The notes under the pieces: model-generated
Seen by the model: the letters and a program-made list of their open reading frames with translations, nothing else
The model's database searches: none
What the model was told of the DNA's origin: nothing
In this document: one piece after another, positions 62,857 to 64,000 of the stretch
How the letters are laid out: each line of letters opens with the position of its first letter
How positions within the stretch are numbered: position 1 is the first letter of the stretch
Assembly: GCA_029688825.1 (NCBI GenBank)
Contig: JARUKX010000010.1
Coordinates: forward strand, 32,989-96,988
Reading direction: 5' to 3'
DNA from: Haloarculaceae archaeon H-GB1-1
GTDB lineage: Archaea; Halobacteriota; Halobacteria; Halobacteriales; Haloarculaceae
Length of the DNA: 64,000 nt
Made by a program: the position numbers and the translations under genes

Positions 62857-64000
62857 GTGGGGGACGTAATTCGCACCGTCAAAGTGAAGCTCGACGTGCC
62901 TCCAGAGCGGTGCGACGACCTCCAGCAGACGAAAGAGCAGTTTCTCCACTGTGCGAACACCACCGCAGCGTGGGCGTGGCGGTACCCGGACGACTACTGC
63001 GTAACATCGAAACAACAAGCCGAGAACGCCCTCTACGAGCGACTTCGGGATGACACAGACCTGACCGCGAACCTCGTCCAGAAAGGAATTCGACGCGCTA
63101 TCGAGGCCACGAAAAGCGGTGTCGCCCGACTTAAGAAGGGCGACAACACAAGTCAACCACACTTCGATGCGTGGAGCGTCGTTTACGACAAGCGAAGCGC
63201 GACGTTCCACCGCGACCACGTGTCCCTTTCGACGGTGAACGGGCGCGTCGAGTGCGACTACGTCATTCCCGACGATCCCGAGGGAACGCCGATTGGTGAG
63301 TACCTCTTGAACGAAGACTACGAATTCCGCATGTCCACGTTGCAGTACGACCGCGCCACAGCGTCGTTCTACCTCCACGCACGAATGCGCCGAATCGACA
63401 GCGACGAGCACGAGCAGTCCTCTCCTGATTCTTCCGACTCCGAGCACAGAACAGTCCTTGGCGTCGACCTGAACGTGGACGGCTCGCTCGCCGTGACGTC
63501 GACGGGTGCGTTCATCGGGAACGCCGACGAGATGAATCATCGACGCCGGGAGTTCGAGAAGACTCGCGGGTCGATGCAACAGACTGGATCCCGATCTGCC
63601 CACCTGTCGATTCAGTCGATGACCGACCGCGAACACCGCTGGATGCAGGACGAACTCCACCGCGCCGCAAACCAGATTCTTGCCGAAGCACGGGACCACG
63701 GCTGTACCCATATCGCATTCGAGAACCTGACCAACATTCGTACGCGGATGGCCGGTGCAAAGCGATTCCACGCCTGGGCGTTCCGACGTTTGTTCCAGTA
63801 CGTCGAGTACAAAGCCGAGATGGTCGGTATCGCGGTCGAGCAGGTGAGCCCTGCGTACACGTCCCGACGGTGTTCGTCGTGTGGGTTCACCGACGAGACC
63901 AATCGGCGGTCGAAACATCAGTTCGTGTGTCAGCAGTGCGAATACGAACTGAACGCAGACTACAACGCGAGCAAGAACATCGCTCGGAAACTGCTGAAGC
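62857..64000 (+). CDS. tnpB: TnpB (IS200/IS605 group) RNA-guided nuclease, cut by window end
   Basis: About 381 residues from a GTG start, still open at the window end. RuvC residues D204 (GVDLN), E289 (FENL) and D368 (NADYNASKN) are all present, and the zinc ribbon is C339-C342 and C358-C361. Known TnpB proteins of this group are RNA-guided DNA nucleases. An AT-rich stretch (62820-62856) precedes it and may be the left element end. No tnpA was seen in the window, so it may be a tnpB-only element; the right end and guide RNA would lie beyond 64000. Confidence 0.9.
   Translation, partial: MGDVIRTVKVKLDVPPERCDDLQQTKEQFLHCANTTAAWAWRYPDDYCVTSKQQAENALYERLRDDTDLTANLVQKGIRRAIEATKSGVARLKKGDNTSQPHFDAWSVVYDKRSATFHRDHVSLSTVNGRVECDYVIPDDPEGTPIGEYLLNEDYEFRMSTLQYDRATASFYLHARMRRIDSDEHEQSSPDSSDSEHRTVLGVDLNVDGSLAVTSTGAFIGNADEMNHRRREFEKTRGSMQQTGSRSAHLSIQSMTDREHRWMQDELHRAANQILAEARDHGCTHIAFENLTNIRTRMAGAKRFHAWAFRRLFQYVEYKAEMVGIAVEQVSPAYTSRRCSSCGFTDETNRRSKHQFVCQQCEYELNADYNASKNIARKLLK

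Noticed and set aside
1..64000. CRISPR arrays, rRNA, tRNA and prophage genes
   Set aside because: No regularly spaced repeats, no rRNA- or tRNA-like sequence and no phage structural gene was seen on either strand.

Overview
The window looks like a chromosome or megaplasmid segment of a halophilic archaeon (class Halobacteria). The evidence is uniformly GC-rich DNA, very acidic predicted proteins, several bacterio-opsin-activator-type (HTH_10) regulators, a HalOD1-type protein, Tat-type lipoprotein leaders ending in LAGC, and many genes with a TATA-like box about 25-30 nt before the start codon, as expected for leaderless haloarchaeal transcripts. No rRNA, tRNA or CRISPR array was seen.

Layout. 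(1) 1-20.5 kb is a catabolic island: two aldo/keto reductases, four-way duplicated SDR families, a pair of HTH_10 regulators, three paralogous imidazolonepropionase/prolidase-like amidohydrolases, a cytosine-deaminase-like amidohydrolase, a hydantoinase/dihydropyrimidinase-like enzyme, an amidase-signature enzyme, an MmgE/PrpD protein, a ketopantoate-reductase-like enzyme, a SnoaL-like protein and a peptide/opine-type binding lipoprotein. (2) 21.3-25.2 kb encodes the two permeases and a fused double ATPase of a Dpp/Opp-type importer. (3) 25.3-39.5 kb carries a dimethylglycine/sarcosine dehydrogenase-like flavoprotein with a GcvT half, a corrinoid protein, two EamA and one MFS transporter, a second binding lipoprotein, a D-2-hydroxyacid dehydrogenase, a non-pyrrolysine MttB-family methyltransferase, a RhaM-like mutarotase and a UspA protein. 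(4) 40.9-46.6 kb is a complete glycine cleavage operon, gcvT-gcvH-gcvPA-gcvPB-lpdA, next to an IclR regulator. (5) 48.4-62.7 kb is more ordinary haloarchaeal content: HalOD1 protein, large PAS/GAF/HTH_10 regulator, rhodanese-metallo-beta-lactamase fusion with its wHTH neighbour, UspA, an APC transporter fused to Usp domains, YjbQ, CapA-like, alpha/beta hydrolase, zinc alcohol dehydrogenase and a Rieske protein. (6) The right edge enters a TnpB gene of the IS200/IS605 group, cut by the window end.

How the genes may work together (inference). An imported, N-methylated and possibly cyclic amide compound would be opened or trimmed by the amidohydrolases, hydantoinase and amidase. Quaternary methyl groups would go to the corrinoid protein through the MttB-family enzyme, the remaining N-methyls would be removed oxidatively by the dehydrogenase-GcvT protein to give methylene-tetrahydrofolate, and glycine would be finished by the glycine cleavage system. 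All parts of that chain lie within 20 kb except a corrinoid:folate methyltransferase and a corrinoid reactivase, neither of which I can find here. The actual substrate is not decided by the sequence.

The most unusual observations are the corrinoid demethylation module in an apparently aerobic-type haloarchaeal context, and two paralogues lying side by side that have each lost a catalytic residue (an amidohydrolase without its Asp and an SDR without its Lys).
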